Below the pieces are notes generated by a model. That model saw nothing but the letters and a program-made list of their open reading frames with translations, was not told the DNA's origin and made no database searches. Below are positions 18,181 to 28,383 of a stretch of DNA of 64,000 nucleotides, piece by piece. The position numbers and the translations under genes were made by a program. Origin of the DNA: an uncultured Bacteroidales bacterium. GTDB taxonomy: Bacteria; Bacteroidota; Bacteroidia; Bacteroidales; FEN-979. Location: assembly GCA_903916595.1 (NCBI GenBank), contig CAIWXI010000096.1:1-64000 (forward strand), written 5' to 3'. Numbering within the stretch: the first letter of the stretch is position 1; every line of letters starts with the position of its first letter.

Positions 18181-18741
18181 TCAGTTTAATGTCGGGTCGG
18201 CAGGATAATTTGCCCAGATGGCATAATCATGACCCATATGTTTCAGATAATTGCTCCAGAGAGTTCCCGGCTTTGTGCTGATCACTTCCTCAGGTGTAGT
18301 ATGGGATAAGACCCATGAATTTTCATTGATTTCACGGTTGAGCTGACTTGGTTCCCATCCGGCGTAGCCGACAAAAAAACGGATATGGGTTTCGTTGATA
18401 AGCCCTTTCCTGATGTACGACTTTACCGTGTTAATGTTTCCACCCCAATACAATCCCTGCATGATTTTCAGGCTGCCATCAATATCGTCGAGGGTATGCA
18501 CGAAAAACACACTGTCGGTCTTTACCGGCCCCCCCATGTAAACCGGGAAGTCAAACTCCAGCATGTCCTCAAAAAGTTCGGGCAGCCTCATTTCAATGGG
18601 CTTGTTGATGATGACCCCGAAAGTCCCTTCCTTGCTGTGCTCGGCAAGCAAAACAACCGATTGCCTGAAGTAATAATCCTGCAGCGAAGGCTCGGAAATA
18701 AGAATAATCCCCTGCTTCGGCTTTATGATCTTTTTATCCAT
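18181..18741 (-). CDS. YqgE/AlgH family protein
   Basis: PKQGIILISEPSLQDYYFRQSVVLLAEHSKEGTFGVIINKP...VYMGGPV...RFFVGYAGWEPSQL. Confidence 0.93.
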   Translation of the reverse strand: MDKKIIKPKQGIILISEPSLQDYYFRQSVVLLAEHSKEGTFGVIINKPIEMRLPELFEDMLEFDFPVYMGGPVKTDSVFFVHTLDDIDGSLKIMQGLYWGGNINTVKSYIRKGLINETHIRFFVGYAGWEPSQLNREINENSWVLSHTTPEEVISTKPGTLWSNYLKHMGHDYAIWANYPADPTLN

Positions 18742-18866
18742 CCTGTGCGGATCAGTTTTGGTGGCAAACGTACACGAATTTGATTACTTTTGCAAGTAGT
18801 AAAAAAACTTTCACTCTATAACGTAACTCTGCTGAAATAATTACAGGGTAAAGATACTATCATTTA

Positions 18867-20243
18867 ATGCCAAAGTCCAGCAATCAGGATAAACTAACGA
18901 AATTGTCGGCCCGGTTCCCCTTTTTTATCTACGAGGAATACACCTGTTTACTTGAACCCAAAGGGCTGAACATTAGTTTTCATTTCAACCTTGGAGGCTG
19001 CTATCATTTTCGTCCCAAACTTTTCGTCCCCAGAAAAAACTGGGCGTTTCCTGACCATATTCTACAGCCGCTGCTGCCTTCCCTGGCGTTTCATATCGGG
19101 ATGATTGAACTGATCAGCTACTGGAAATGCGCCTGTCCGCCTAAAGTCATCATTAAACCTTCGGGACTCAGCCGGGAACAGATCCTCTGGTGGAAGAAAC
19201 TGTATTTTCTGGGGCTGGGAGAGTTCTTTTACCTGAACTCTATCGTTACCGACGAACATTCATTTATGAATATCGAATCCGGGGATGAGATTTTTTCTTC
19301 TCTGGCTACGCCGGATTTGAACGCATCGGTGATCATACCGGTTGGAGGGGGCAAGGACTCGGCTGTGACACTTGAAATGCTTAAGGGATCGTTTGACGTC
19401 ATGCCTTTCGTTCTGAATTCACGCGGCGCCACATCCGCAGTAATTGAAGCTGCAGGAATTGATCAGGACAGGGCTTTGCTGATGACCCGCACAATTGACC
19501 CTCTGCTGATCGAACTCAATGCCCGGGGTTTTCTTAACGGACATACTCCCTTTTCGGCTTTGCTGGCTTTTATTTCTCTTGCAGCGGCCCTTCTCACAGG
19601 CAGGAAATACGTCGTGCTTTCCAACGAGTTTAGCGCCAATGAACCTACTATCCCCGGAACCAATATCAATCACCAGTATTCAAAGTCGCTTGAATTCGAG
19701 AATGATTTTCGTTTTTATGTGAGTAAATATATTACTCGTAACATTGAATATTTCAGTTTTCTGCGGCCCCTGAACGAACTTCAGATCGCATCTCTTTTTT
19801 CAGGTTTTACTGCATACCATAAGGTTTTCAGGTCCTGCAACGCCGGCAGTAAAACCAATTCCTGGTGCGGGCGCTGTCCTAAATGTTTGTTTACTTTTAT
19901 CATTCTTGCACCATTCATGGGGATTGAGCGTCTCACAGAACTTTTCGGGAAGAATCTGCTTGAGGATGCAGAGTTATCTCACATATTCTGGCAGTTCACA
20001 GGTGCTGCCGATGAGAAACCGTTCGACTGCATAGGTACCATTGACGAGGTGAACATGGCCTTGTGCGAGAGCATCAGGCTGCAGCAGGGAAAGGAACTTC
20101 CGTTTTTATTACAGAATTACATGAATTCAAAGGAATACGAAAAGTTCAGGGGCTGTGATTTTATGATCCCGCTGAAATCTTATATGCCAAACAATCTGCC
20201 GGAACCATTCGGAAATATTTTAAAGACTGCGCTGCATGCTTGA
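18867..20243 (+). CDS. murL: UDP-MurNAc-L-Ala-L-Glu epimerase, MurL-like (PP-loop)
   Basis: VIIPVGGGKDSAVTLEML...EFSANEPTIPGTNINHQYSKSLEFENDF...SWCGRCPKCLFTFIILAPF; overlaps downstream murD. Confidence 0.8.
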   Translation: MPKSSNQDKLTKLSARFPFFIYEEYTCLLEPKGLNISFHFNLGGCYHFRPKLFVPRKNWAFPDHILQPLLPSLAFHIGMIELISYWKCACPPKVIIKPSGLSREQILWWKKLYFLGLGEFFYLNSIVTDEHSFMNIESGDEIFSSLATPDLNASVIIPVGGGKDSAVTLEMLKGSFDVMPFVLNSRGATSAVIEAAGIDQDRALLMTRTIDPLLIELNARGFLNGHTPFSALLAFISLAAALLTGRKYVVLSNEFSANEPTIPGTNINHQYSKSLEFENDFRFYVSKYITRNIEYFSFLRPLNELQIASLFSGFTAYHKVFRSCNAGSKTNSWCGRCPKCLFTFIILAPFMGIERLTELFGKNLLEDAELSHIFWQFTGAADEKPFDCIGTIDEVNMALCESIRLQQGKELPFLLQNYMNSKEYEKFRGCDFMIPLKSYMPNNLPEPFGNILKTALHA

Positions 20244-21609
20244 ATTTCTGAAGCAGAAGCTTGAAGGTAAATCTATAGTCATTCTGGGGTTCGGGAGGGA
20301 AGGACAGTCGTCGTACACTCTCATCAGGGAGGTATTCCCCGAAAAGCATCTGCTCATTGCCGACAGCAACGGCGAAGCAGGTGATCATCCCTTACTTAAG
20401 GGCGATAAGAATCTTGAATTCTACACGGGTAACAATTATTTGGATTCAGCGCGGTGTTGCGATTATGTGATGAAGAGCCCCGGAGTTCGCATAAATCATC
20501 TTCAACCTCCGATACCTTCTTCGAGAATTATTTCACAGACTTCGCTCTTTCTTGAACGATATGGTCGTCAGGTGATTGGCGTTACAGGAACCAAAGGCAA
20601 AAGCACGACTTCGAGCCTCATACACCATATTCTACAGCTGGCGGGCAAAGACTCCTGTCTGGTGGGCAACATTGGTTCTCCGGCCTTTAATTTTATCTCG
20701 AGGATACATACCGAAACGATGATTGTTTTTGAACTTTCGTCGCACCAGCTAGAATATACCGGGATTTCCCCTCACGTATCTGTATTGCTGAATCTTTTTC
20801 AGGAGCATCTCGACGCATATCCTTCTTATGAGGCTTACCAGCGGGCCAAAATGAATATTGCCCGTTTCCAGGGCCAGGGCGATTTTCTTATTTATCATGC
20901 TTCGGATGAGCTTTTGGCGGCCCATATAAGTGCCGCGGATAGCAAGGCGCATCTTTTCCCTTTTTCACTTTCGGAACAACACCGGCCAGGGGTTTTCAGG
21001 AATGAGAGTTCGGTTTGTTTCAGCGACGGCCGGGTTGAGAGGGTAATATGGAAACTGGAACAGAAGCGTTATCTCAAAGGCGAACACAACCTGAAGAACA
21101 TTATGGCGGCGATCGGAGCCTGTGTTGTTTCAGCTATACCCGATGAAGCCATGCGCGAAGGGATACTTACATTCAAAGGGCTGGAGCATCGCCTTGAATA
21201 TGTAGGCGAATACCGGCAGATCCATTTTTATAACGACAGTATTGCAACCATTCCCGAAGCCACGATTGAAGCGGTGAAGTCACTGCCGAATGTCGGCACA
21301 CTGATTCTCGGAGGTTTCGACCGCGGCATAGATTACCGCGCTCTTGCCTGCTTTCTGGTGACTTCAGGGGTGAGAACCCTCGTATTGCTGGGTGCAGCCG
21401 GCATGCGGATAGGGGAATGCATGGAGACACTGAAACCTCATCCGCAGAAAATTATTTATATTAACCGCTTTGATTCATTGAAAGAGATTGTATTCAGTGA
21501 AACCAGGCCGGGCTATTCCTGCCTTCTTTCACCAGCGGCGGCCAGTTATGATGAATTCGCGAATTTCGAGGAAAGAGGCAAACGGTTCAGGGAGATTGTA
21601 AGGGTATGA
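20236..21609 (+). CDS. murD: UDP-N-acetylmuramoyl-L-alanine:glutamate ligase (MurD/MurD2)
   Basis: VIGVTGTKGKSTTSSLIHHIL...FELSSHQLEYTGISPHVSVLLNLFQEHLDAYPS...GEHNLKNIMAAIGA. Confidence 0.9.
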   Translation: MLEFLKQKLEGKSIVILGFGREGQSSYTLIREVFPEKHLLIADSNGEAGDHPLLKGDKNLEFYTGNNYLDSARCCDYVMKSPGVRINHLQPPIPSSRIISQTSLFLERYGRQVIGVTGTKGKSTTSSLIHHILQLAGKDSCLVGNIGSPAFNFISRIHTETMIVFELSSHQLEYTGISPHVSVLLNLFQEHLDAYPSYEAYQRAKMNIARFQGQGDFLIYHASDELLAAHISAADSKAHLFPFSLSEQHRPGVFRNESSVCFSDGRVERVIWKLEQKRYLKGEHNLKNIMAAIGACVVSAIPDEAMREGILTFKGLEHRLEYVGEYRQIHFYNDSIATIPEATIEAVKSLPNVGTLILGGFDRGIDYRALACFLVTSGVRTLVLLGAAGMRIGECMETLKPHPQKIIYINRFDSLKEIVFSETRPGYSCLLSPAAASYDEFANFEERGKRFREIVRV

Positions 21610-22640
21610 GTAGTAAAGGATGCGGGATGCGGGATGCGGGATATCAGATATCAGATATCAGATATCAGATATCAGATATCAGATCCCGGCTCTCGGATCT
21701 CGGATGGAGGTTACTGGTTGCGGGTTTCTGGATGCTGGCGGTGGGGGCCCGGGCCCAGAGTTCTTCCTACGATGTGCAGGTTGGGCTGTATATCAAGGCA
21801 TACAGTACGATAGCTGTGGAGGAGATGAATCAGTATCATGTTCCGGCAAGTATAACGCTGGCACAGGGCATCATTGAATCGGGAGTCGGGCAAAGCAGGC
21901 TGGCCAGGGAGGCTAACAATCATTTCGGTATCAAGTGCCATAAAGACTGGGCAGGGAAGACTTTTCACCAGGATGATGAAACCCGGAATGAATGTTTCCG
22001 GAAGTACGATCACGCGGAGGAATCTTTCAGGGATCACTCATTTTTCCTTACGCAGAGAGATCGTTATAAGGGATTGTTCAGGCTGCAGGCAACCAACTAC
22101 AGGGGATGGGCCGAAGGGCTTGAATCGGCAGGTTATGCCACCAATGATCAGTACGCGGAGATGCTCATCCGCACTATAGAAAATTATCAGCTATACTTGT
22201 ATGACAGGACTGGGTATATTGGGGAAACTACAATCGCAGCAAATGATCCGGACTTTGCCCGGTATGCCTGGGTTGCGGCCTTCCGTGCCAGCGGTTATGC
22301 GGGTGACGGCCGGAGGAAATATGTAAACAACAAACTGGAATGCATTGTAGCGAAAAAATCAGATAATCTTGCGACCTTATCTGTTTTGCTCGATATTCCT
22401 GAGAAAAGGCTAATGAAATACAATGACCTGAAGTATCCTGGTTCGTTGGAAGCAGGGCAGGTTGTTTATCTGGAACCAAAGAGGAGAAGGGCTGCAGTTA
22501 AGACTCATGTGGCTGATGCTAAAGAGTCGCTGTATGAGATTTCCCAGCGCTACGGGATAGAAATGAAAATGCTGCTCAGGAGAAGTGGAATGGCCGAAGG
22601 GATGAATCCTTTTCCGGGTCAGGTTATACCTCTGCGCTAA
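21606..22640 (+). CDS. Exported glucosaminidase-like murein hydrolase with LysM-like C-terminus; repeat-encoded N-terminus
   Basis: YHVPASITLAQGIIESGVGQSRLAREANNHFGIKCHKDWAGKTFHQDDE...; C-terminal LysM-like VADAKESLYEISQRYGIEMKMLLRRSGM. Confidence 0.88.
   Translation: MSSKGCGMRDAGYQISDIRYQISDIRSRLSDLGWRLLVAGFWMLAVGARAQSSSYDVQVGLYIKAYSTIAVEEMNQYHVPASITLAQGIIESGVGQSRLAREANNHFGIKCHKDWAGKTFHQDDETRNECFRKYDHAEESFRDHSFFLTQRDRYKGLFRLQATNYRGWAEGLESAGYATNDQYAEMLIRTIENYQLYLYDRTGYIGETTIAANDPDFARYAWVAAFRASGYAGDGRRKYVNNKLECIVAKKSDNLATLSVLLDIPEKRLMKYNDLKYPGSLEAGQVVYLEPKRRRAAVKTHVADAKESLYEISQRYGIEMKMLLRRSGMAEGMNPFPGQVIPLR
21618..21708. repeat. Mixed heptamer run, 13 units, at the murD/glucosaminidase overlap
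   Basis: GGATGCG x3, GGATATC, AGATATC x5, AGATCCC, GGCTCTC, GGATCTC, GGATGGA, continuous 7-bp phase. Confidence 0.95.
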
Positions 22641-22665
22641 ACCAGCGTGTGTGGGCAAGCCTTTG

Positions 22666-25410
22666 TTATCTTGAAAGGATTCGGTAATTCCGGATGTATG
22701 ATCCCGAGCCGACGACAAGGTTTAAGGAAGTGTTCGCATCAAGATGACCTGTCTGGAAGGGTGTTGTCCCAAAGATACCCGGCTCCATAGGATAATAGCC
22801 TTTCGAGTCGAAAAGAAAAAGTTCGCCTGTTTCAGGGATGGTAACTCCTATCATTGAACTGTTTTTCAGGCGGTCGTGGAGCACGAAAGGGGCCCGGGTG
22901 ATCTCTCTTCTGAACACATAAGAGTAAATCAGTTTGTTGGAGCGGCTGTAGTAGCAGATCCTGTTTTTATCGACGAAGACATACTCGGGGACTACATTTC
23001 CCATCAAATTCTCATTGAAAAACCAGTGGCTGTCGGAAAACTGACCCAGGGTGATTTCAATGGTCCTGCCGTTCTCCTGTATAAAGATCAGTTTACCCGT
23101 TGGGCCGGTCGTTACAAAAATTCCCTTACGGGCCATATTTACAGGATAGAAACCGGAATGATCAGCCGGCCTGAACATGGGTCCGACTCTGATCCTTTGC
23201 CTTCCCTGCCGATCGGTAATCATCAGGTTGTTATCGCGGTCGCGGATAAAGAAGAAATCCTTGTGATTGGAAACAATGTATTCAACCGGTTTTTCGATGG
23301 TTTCTTTCATCAGAGGTCTTTCCCAGCTGGTTATGGAGTGGCCTCCCAGATCGAACTGGTATATCCTCTTATCCTTAAAAGCAATAAATATTCTGTAGTC
23401 GGATTTACCATCGAAATTTACTATCGTCAGGGGGTTTGTAGCCGGTATTGGAAAGCGCATGGGATAATCGCGTGCAGGTTGCCCGTCAGACCTGATAAGA
23501 TACAGGTGAGAATCGGTATTGAAGAAGTAGAACATCGTGTCGCGGTCGGGAAAGAGCAAGGGTTTGATCTCAGAGAGTATCTTTCCCATAAAATGTATCC
23601 TCCATCTGAGAAGGCCATCGGCCCCGTAGAGGTAGAGATTGTTCAGCGTATCCCTTACGAGCACTGCAGGTTCGCCTTTGGCCATAGTATTCAGGATCTG
23701 CGGGCTGCCGGCTATTGTTGTGTCGAGCCTGGCTTTCCAGCACAAAGGACCTTCTTTCTGCAGGTTTGGCGTATAACCGATAAAGAGGCTGGTATAGAAC
23801 AGGTCCTGGTGCGACGAAAACTGTATTCCTACTGGCTGGAATTTTTTCAGGCTGTCGAGCCAGGGGTTCAGGGTGGCAAGCAAGGGGTCATCCATCATCC
23901 GGACCAGCATTTTAGAGGCCTCTGGTGTTTTGAAGTATATGAAAATGTTTGATTTGGTTGACATTTTTCCCGCGAAATCAACATAATCCTTGTTCAGACC
24001 AAGGGTATTTCCCTGCAGGTATTCGCCGATCAGCAGCTTCATGGAAGGAATATCCTGTGCGAAAACAAGGTGGTGATTGATAAAAGTGATGTACGCCTGC
24101 CCCGCTGGTTCAAAAAGTGTACCGAAGAGATTCTGAAGCACGTTATTATAATGCAGGCCGATGATACTGAATCCTTTATACCTCAATGAATCTTTTTTTA
24201 TACCCATCCTTATTCTGAGGCTGTCGAGCAGGGATACGGCAAGTACTGAATCCCTTACCTGAAAAGCAGCGTAAACCCTGTCGCTTCCGTTCGATGAATC
24301 AGATTCTATTGAAAAAACCATGGCTTGCCTGGCCATCCATGGAAGGAAGAAATCGGAAAGGTTAATACGATATCTCTGGTTTATCAGGCTTAGAGCATTC
24401 AGGTTACCTGCAACCAGTTCATCCTGGCGGTTACGCGTTTCGAGACGCTCAAAGTAAGCGGTAAGATCACCCCATCCGAAGAAAGCATACCAGGCGATAT
24501 GCTGAGGTACAAGAGAAGCCAGTTCATTTGGCTGGGGCTCCTGCCCGTTAAAGAGGTTCAGGTAATGGAAGGTAGTATCGTCTGCCAGGGTATAGCCATT
24601 GAGGAAAAGCTCGTCTTTTTTAATGATCATATCCAGTCCGCTCCAGGAGGCAAGGCGGGCAAGCTGAATGAGGGATGTATGGTTTTCGGTCCTTGAGATC
24701 TTCGACAGGGCCAGGGCCAGCATACGGTAATTTACATAGATGTTCGCATCGGCTTTGTTGTCGGAAGGTGCTTCCACCTTACGAAAACCCGGGGACTGAA
24801 AAGCCGGTTTGTTAAACGTGAGTCGGTCGATGGATTTTTTAACCAGGTCGGCCAGAAAACTGCCGATGAATACGCCTTTTTCAATTGAATAATAAAACGG
24901 TGGTGATTTTTCACTAATCTGAAGACGATGGATGTTTGTTGATGCATAAGGTGTCTGGTCAATCCTCACCGAATCGCCGAAGAGTTCCCGGGCAAATTCA
25001 TCGGCTGCCTTGCCAGGGTCGCGGCCAGGAACCGAAGTGAGAAAAATTACCCCAAATTTTGTGCGGCCACTTAATGTTATTGCCAGTACAAGGTTGTGCT
25101 TCTGAAGGATAGCACTGATTTTCTCGTTTTTTCGGCTGATGGAATCAAAGAGGTAAAGTTCATTCCGAACAGATCTGATCACGGGATAACGGCTCAGAGA
25201 TTTCCAAACCAGATTTGACCGGTTAAGTTCTTCCCAGAGGTTTCCTGGTTTGTTGATCTTTATGATCATGGCGGTGTTGTCGGGAACTGCATTAAGCGGA
25301 GATTCATCGGCTTGCAGGGAATACCCGGCCAGGCTGTATATACCCCAGATGATGGCAGCAGTCAAAGCCGCTGCACATATTGCCATGAACCAAAGCTTAG
25401 GGTTCTTCAT
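22666..25410 (-). CDS. Large membrane-anchored/exported hypothetical protein, possibly propeller-like C-terminus
   Basis: N-terminal TM segment; long single ORF, no recognised catalytic motif. Confidence 0.6.
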   Translation of the reverse strand: MKNPKLWFMAICAAALTAAIIWGIYSLAGYSLQADESPLNAVPDNTAMIIKINKPGNLWEELNRSNLVWKSLSRYPVIRSVRNELYLFDSISRKNEKISAILQKHNLVLAITLSGRTKFGVIFLTSVPGRDPGKAADEFARELFGDSVRIDQTPYASTNIHRLQISEKSPPFYYSIEKGVFIGSFLADLVKKSIDRLTFNKPAFQSPGFRKVEAPSDNKADANIYVNYRMLALALSKISRTENHTSLIQLARLASWSGLDMIIKKDELFLNGYTLADDTTFHYLNLFNGQEPQPNELASLVPQHIAWYAFFGWGDLTAYFERLETRNRQDELVAGNLNALSLINQRYRINLSDFFLPWMARQAMVFSIESDSSNGSDRVYAAFQVRDSVLAVSLLDSLRIRMGIKKDSLRYKGFSIIGLHYNNVLQNLFGTLFEPAGQAYITFINHHLVFAQDIPSMKLLIGEYLQGNTLGLNKDYVDFAGKMSTKSNIFIYFKTPEASKMLVRMMDDPLLATLNPWLDSLKKFQPVGIQFSSHQDLFYTSLFIGYTPNLQKEGPLCWKARLDTTIAGSPQILNTMAKGEPAVLVRDTLNNLYLYGADGLLRWRIHFMGKILSEIKPLLFPDRDTMFYFFNTDSHLYLIRSDGQPARDYPMRFPIPATNPLTIVNFDGKSDYRIFIAFKDKRIYQFDLGGHSITSWERPLMKETIEKPVEYIVSNHKDFFFIRDRDNNLMITDRQGRQRIRVGPMFRPADHSGFYPVNMARKGIFVTTGPTGKLIFIQENGRTIEITLGQFSDSHWFFNENLMGNVVPEYVFVDKNRICYYSRSNKLIYSYVFRREITRAPFVLHDRLKNSSMIGVTIPETGELFLFDSKGYYPMEPGIFGTTPFQTGHLDANTSLNLVVGSGSYIRNYRILSR

Positions 25411-26003
25411 AAGGCAAGCTTTAGCTGTTCGTATAACCTGAAACTCATACGGTGATAAACACAGGTTCCGCGGTCATATATCGCATCCCTGTGCTTGCGG
25501 CAGGGATAACCTTTGTTGTGCTCCCAGTCGTAATGCGGAAACTCTTTGGCGATACCGCGCATGTACTCATCGCGGTATGTCTTTGCCATTATTGACGCGG
25601 CGGCGATGGACATAAATTTCGCATCTCCTTTAATTATGCAATGATGGCGGATGTTTTCGATCGGTTTGAAACGATTCCCGTCAACAAGCAATAACTCCGG
25701 CTTCAGGTTCAGTTTTTCAACTGCATGATGCATGGCCAGGATAGATGCATTGAGAATGTTTATCTCATCGATAATCTCAGGTGAGATGCTTGCCACAGCC
25801 CAGCTAAGGGCGTCTGCTTCAATACATCTTCTTAGACGTTCCCGTTTCAGTGCCGACAGCTGTTTCGAATCATTCAGTTCCTCATTCTTATAATCTTTTG
25901 GCAGAATCACGGCGGCCGCAAAAACAGGGCCTGCCAGGCATCCTCTCCCGGCTTCATCAAGCCCGGCTTCAATCAAACCCCTGTCATACGAGATCCGTAG
26001 CAT
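25407..26003 (-). CDS. rnhB: Ribonuclease HII
   Basis: EAGLDEAGRGCLAGPVFAAAVILP...NDSKQLSALKRERL...SIAAASIMAKTYRDEYM. Confidence 0.96.
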   Translation of the reverse strand: MLRISYDRGLIEAGLDEAGRGCLAGPVFAAAVILPKDYKNEELNDSKQLSALKRERLRRCIEADALSWAVASISPEIIDEINILNASILAMHHAVEKLNLKPELLLVDGNRFKPIENIRHHCIIKGDAKFMSIAAASIMAKTYRDEYMRGIAKEFPHYDWEHNKGYPCRKHRDAIYDRGTCVYHRMSFRLYEQLKLAL

Positions 26004-26012
26004 AGGCCTCTA

Positions 26013-27002
26013 TTACTCAGGGTTGTAAAAATACGAATTGAAAAGGATCAGCAGAAAATAGAAGAAAAAAATGATCTCGGCCCATTTTTTTTTCTTCATC
26101 CCCAGAAAAGTTGACGTGAGCAAGAGTGACAGGCTGGGAAACAGCAAGATCAGATGGTAGGCAACCAGGGTTGTTGAGTAGATTACCGAAAGTATGGATA
26201 TTACTACAAGCCAGACTACAAGGTAGGTTTTTGCGCGTATCTCCGCGGTTTTTTCCATCGGGCCTTTCAGCAGATAATATAAGCCCCATGCTGCAAGTAC
26301 AAGTGAAGCTATTCCTATGATCCAGTCATCGGAATGAAGATGGATAGGGTAGAAAAGAAAGGAGGCAATCATTTTTTTATATACAACTACCTGGTTTGCC
26401 AACTGATCGGTGAGAAAATAATACACTGAAAGAAACATGAATGGAGTAAAGAAACCGATTGCAGCTGTAACCCACTCTCTCCATTTACCGGAGCGGAACA
26501 GTATAAAACTTACAGGTAATATCGCCAGCATCAGCACGTAAGGAAAATAAAAGAAGGAACCCACGGCAGCAAGGAACCCGGCGCTGAATACCAGGTCAAG
26601 GTTGCTGGCTTTGCTGTATGATTTCATCAGGTTGCCAAGAAGGATAATCGATAAAAGAGTGCATATGTTTAAGGGGTGAATGGTCAGGTAAACCGGCGAA
26701 GAGCTCATGATGATAATAAAGACCAGGGCCGAAAGAGAGGAGTTTTTGAGTACCAGCTCATGCTTGTTAAACAACTCATTCAGTAACCAGGTTTCGATCA
26801 ATACCAGGACAAAACCCGTTATGACTGCAAAATGAGGAAGGCTTCCAAGCAAGGAATATAAAAGAGTATATAATGGTACAGGGCCTTCGGGAGAGGGAAC
26901 AACAGGAGGGTAAATGAATGCTTTTCCCCAGAGTATCAGACCGATGAACCCTATAACCAGGTACTGTATCGCGAAGCTGGAGCGGAAGAACCGTATAAAC
27001 AT
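26013..27002 (-). CDS. Multi-TM membrane protein, DUF6427-like
   Basis: Strongly hydrophobic; FFRSSFAIQYLVIGFIGLILWGKAF. Confidence 0.65.
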   Translation of the reverse strand: MFIRFFRSSFAIQYLVIGFIGLILWGKAFIYPPVVPSPEGPVPLYTLLYSLLGSLPHFAVITGFVLVLIETWLLNELFNKHELVLKNSSLSALVFIIIMSSSPVYLTIHPLNICTLLSIILLGNLMKSYSKASNLDLVFSAGFLAAVGSFFYFPYVLMLAILPVSFILFRSGKWREWVTAAIGFFTPFMFLSVYYFLTDQLANQVVVYKKMIASFLFYPIHLHSDDWIIGIASLVLAAWGLYYLLKGPMEKTAEIRAKTYLVVWLVVISILSVIYSTTLVAYHLILLFPSLSLLLTSTFLGMKKKKWAEIIFFFYFLLILFNSYFYNPE

Positions 27003-27011
27003 CTTACAAAA

Positions 27012-27107
27012 GGAATATCGAATAATCGAATACTCGAATTACGAAATTTGAATGAATTTCACCATTTCACCATTTCACCATTTCACCATTTCACCATTTC
27101 ACCATTT
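27012..27107. repeat. Octamer repeats: CGAATAAT-type then (ACCATTTC)n
   Basis: cgaataatcgaatactcgaattacg..., then ttcaccatttcaccatttcaccatttcaccatttcaccattt. Confidence 0.93.
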
Positions 27108-28383
27108 AAAGATCCCCCCCAATATCTCTTCTGAAATACATTCCGTCAAACTCTATCAAATCAGCGTTACGGTAAGTGGCAGTTAGCGCTTCTTTCATAT
27201 TGTTTCCCAGAGATGTCACAGCGATCACCCGGCCACCGTTGCTTACAAGTTCACTCTCTTTCATGGTAGTACCTGCATGAAAAATCAGTGAGCCTTCAAC
27301 TTTGTTTTCACCGGTAATTACTTTTCCTTTTTCATAGGTATCGGGATAGCCACCCGAGACCATCATGACCGTAGTGCAAAACCTTGGGTCGATCTGAATG
27401 CTATGCTCTGCCAGCTTGCGTTCGGCAACAGCGCGTAATAGTTCCACAAAATCGTTTTTGATCCTTGGTACTACCGACTCGGTCTCGGGGTCGCCCAAAC
27501 GGCAGTTGTATTCGATCACAAAAGGATCTCCCTTCACGTTTATCAGTCCGAAAAAAATAAAGCCGATATACTCCAGTCCGTCATTCATAAGCCCTTCAAC
27601 AGTTGGCCTGATAATGCGTTCTTCGACTTTCCTTAGAAACTCAGCATCGGCAAAGGGAACCGGAGAAACCGAGCCCATACCGCCGGTGTTTGGCCCGGTA
27701 TCGCCTTCGCCTATCTTTTTGTAATCCTTGGCCTCCGGAAGAATCAGGTAAGAATTGCCATCGGTGATCACGAACGAAGAACATTCAATGCCCGATAGAA
27801 ATTCCTCAATCACAACCCTGGCCGATGCTTGTCCGAACCTTGCATCCCTCAGCATAGCGGTTAGTTCCTGAAGGGCTTCTTCTTCAGTCTGGCAGATCAC
27901 TACCCCCTTCCCGGCGGCCAGTCCGTCGGCCTTCAGAACATAAGGAGGTTCAAGCGAGCGGATAAATGCAAAACCTTTTTCCAGACTCGCTGCATCAAAG
28001 GTTTGATAAGCCGCGGTAGGAATTCCATGCCTTACCATGAACTGCTTCGCAAAATCTTTGCTGCCTTCGAGTTGTGCAGCAGCGGCCACAGGACCGATTA
28101 CAGGTATCTTGCAAAGTCCGGGATCGGCAAGGAAGAAGTCGTGAATGCCTTTCACCAGGGGGTCTTCAGGGCCCACAACCAGCATGTCGATATGTTTTTC
28201 AAGAACAAACTGCCGGATTGCGAAAAAATCAGTCACCGAAAGCTGAACATTCTCGCCGCAGCGGGAAGTGCCTGCATTTCCTGGAGCAATAAATAGTTTC
28301 TCAAGCAGCGGACTCTGAGCTATTTTCCAGGCCAGGGCATGTTCCCTGCCGCCTGAGCCAAGTAGTAAAATTTGCATATGCAA
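27106..28383 (-). CDS. purD: Phosphoribosylamine-glycine ligase
   Basis: ILLLGSGGREHALAWKIAQSP...APGNAGT...EGSKDFAKQFMVRHGIPTA...GPNTGGMGSVSP. Confidence 0.97.
   Translation of the reverse strand: MHMQILLLGSGGREHALAWKIAQSPLLEKLFIAPGNAGTSRCGENVQLSVTDFFAIRQFVLEKHIDMLVVGPEDPLVKGIHDFFLADPGLCKIPVIGPVAAAAQLEGSKDFAKQFMVRHGIPTAAYQTFDAASLEKGFAFIRSLEPPYVLKADGLAAGKGVVICQTEEEALQELTAMLRDARFGQASARVVIEEFLSGIECSSFVITDGNSYLILPEAKDYKKIGEGDTGPNTGGMGSVSPVPFADAEFLRKVEERIIRPTVEGLMNDGLEYIGFIFFGLINVKGDPFVIEYNCRLGDPETESVVPRIKNDFVELLRAVAERKLAEHSIQIDPRFCTTVMMVSGGYPDTYEKGKVITGENKVEGSLIFHAGTTMKESELVSNGGRVIAVTSLGNNMKEALTATYRNADLIEFDGMYFRRDIGGDL

Noticed and set aside
22876-23952. 358-aa plus-strand ORF antisense to the 914-aa protein
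   Set aside because: Shadow ORF; composition unlike a typical protein and no plausible start region.
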